Assembly: GCA_001556125.1 (NCBI GenBank)
Contig: LSIG01000212.1
Location: 58,707 to 122,706, forward strand
Origin: Rhizobiales bacterium CCH10-E5
Lineage (GTDB): Bacteria > Pseudomonadota > Alphaproteobacteria > Rhizobiales > Beijerinckiaceae
Direction: 5' to 3'
DNA length: 64,000 nt
In this document: positions 63,953 to 64,000 of the stretch, piece by piece
How the letters are laid out: the number at the start of each line of letters is the position of its first letter
Numbering within the stretch: the first letter of the stretch is position 1
The notes under the pieces: model-generated
Database searches by the model: none
What the model saw: only the letters and a program-made list of their open reading frames with translations
What the model was told of the DNA's origin: nothing
Made by a program: the position numbers and the translations under genes

Positions 63953-64000
63953 TCAGGATTTCCGTGTGCGGGCGGCGGGTTGAACATCAGGCCGCCATGG
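63946..64000 (-). mobile_element. Possible end of an IS256-type insertion sequence (partial)
   Basis: The sequence GGGACTGTCAGGATTTCCG starting at about 63946 resembles terminal inverted repeats of IS256-family elements as I know them. It begins exactly where the DUF262 reading frame breaks. Only about 55 bp are in the window and no transposase is visible, so this is a tentative call. Confidence 0.4.

Overview
The window is high-GC DNA (well above 60% by eye) in which almost every long ORF has shadows in other frames. Gene style points to an alphaproteobacterium of the order Hyphomicrobiales: an hmuTUV/hutX heme locus with a rhizobial-type heme monooxygenase, a FixK/FNR-type box, many high-affinity ABC and TRAP importers, and dispersed GC-rich intergenic palindromes. 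A Bosea-like genus is plausible but is not proven by this window.

Layout. (1) 15-4816, plus strand: a GntR/FCD regulator, a D-2-hydroxyacid dehydrogenase and a complete polar amino acid type ABC importer, with a strong attenuator hairpin after the binding protein gene. (2) 12411-4859, minus strand: a compact catabolic operon made of a TRAP transporter (dctPQM), a NIPSNAP protein, an alpha/beta hydrolase, an aspartate dehydrogenase-like enzyme, two SDRs and a DapA-family aldolase/lyase. Three of its junctions are ATGA overlaps. (3) 12412-16425: a 620-bp intergenic region with a perfect FNR/FixK box and an 84-bp direct repeat, then cyclopropane fatty acid synthase, a DUF2853 protein, a second 2-hydroxyacid dehydrogenase and an L,D-transpeptidase. 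(4) 16542-20598: the heme locus hmuTUV, divergent from a heme monooxygenase and hutX, with a palindromic operator in the shared promoter region. (5) 20725-24625: a polysaccharide flippase-like protein, a tyrosine phosphatase, inorganic pyrophosphatase and a CitE-like lyase. (6) 24741-31591: a DUF429/threonine dehydratase reading frame fused without a stop, then an NMT1/THI5-type binding protein, an ornithine cyclodeaminase homologue and two amidohydrolases, probably a nitrogen-compound salvage or degradation cluster.

(7) 31873-46272: a type I secretion ABC protein and membrane fusion protein immediately upstream of an 11-kb gene for a 3667-residue RTX/cadherin-like repeat protein, its likely substrate. 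(8) 46312-53545: a LysR regulator divergent from a polyamine-type ABC importer operon that also encodes a HAD hydrolase and a DadA/PuuB-like FAD oxidoreductase. A LysR-box-like palindrome lies between them.

(9) 53546-64000: a hairpin-rich junction followed by a visibly less GC-rich defence island on the minus strand. It holds a 5'-truncated DUF262/DUF1524 nuclease, an HsdR translocase/nuclease, a 758-residue protein joining a degenerate N6-methyltransferase-like domain to an HsdS-like segment and a region with a HEPN-type RN-x4-H motif, then an IetA AAA+ ATPase and IetS subtilisin pair with its own promoter. The right edge looks like the end of an IS256-type element that has cut the first gene of the island operon. 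The HsdR plus degenerate methylase/HEPN arrangement is the best candidate here for an undescribed system.
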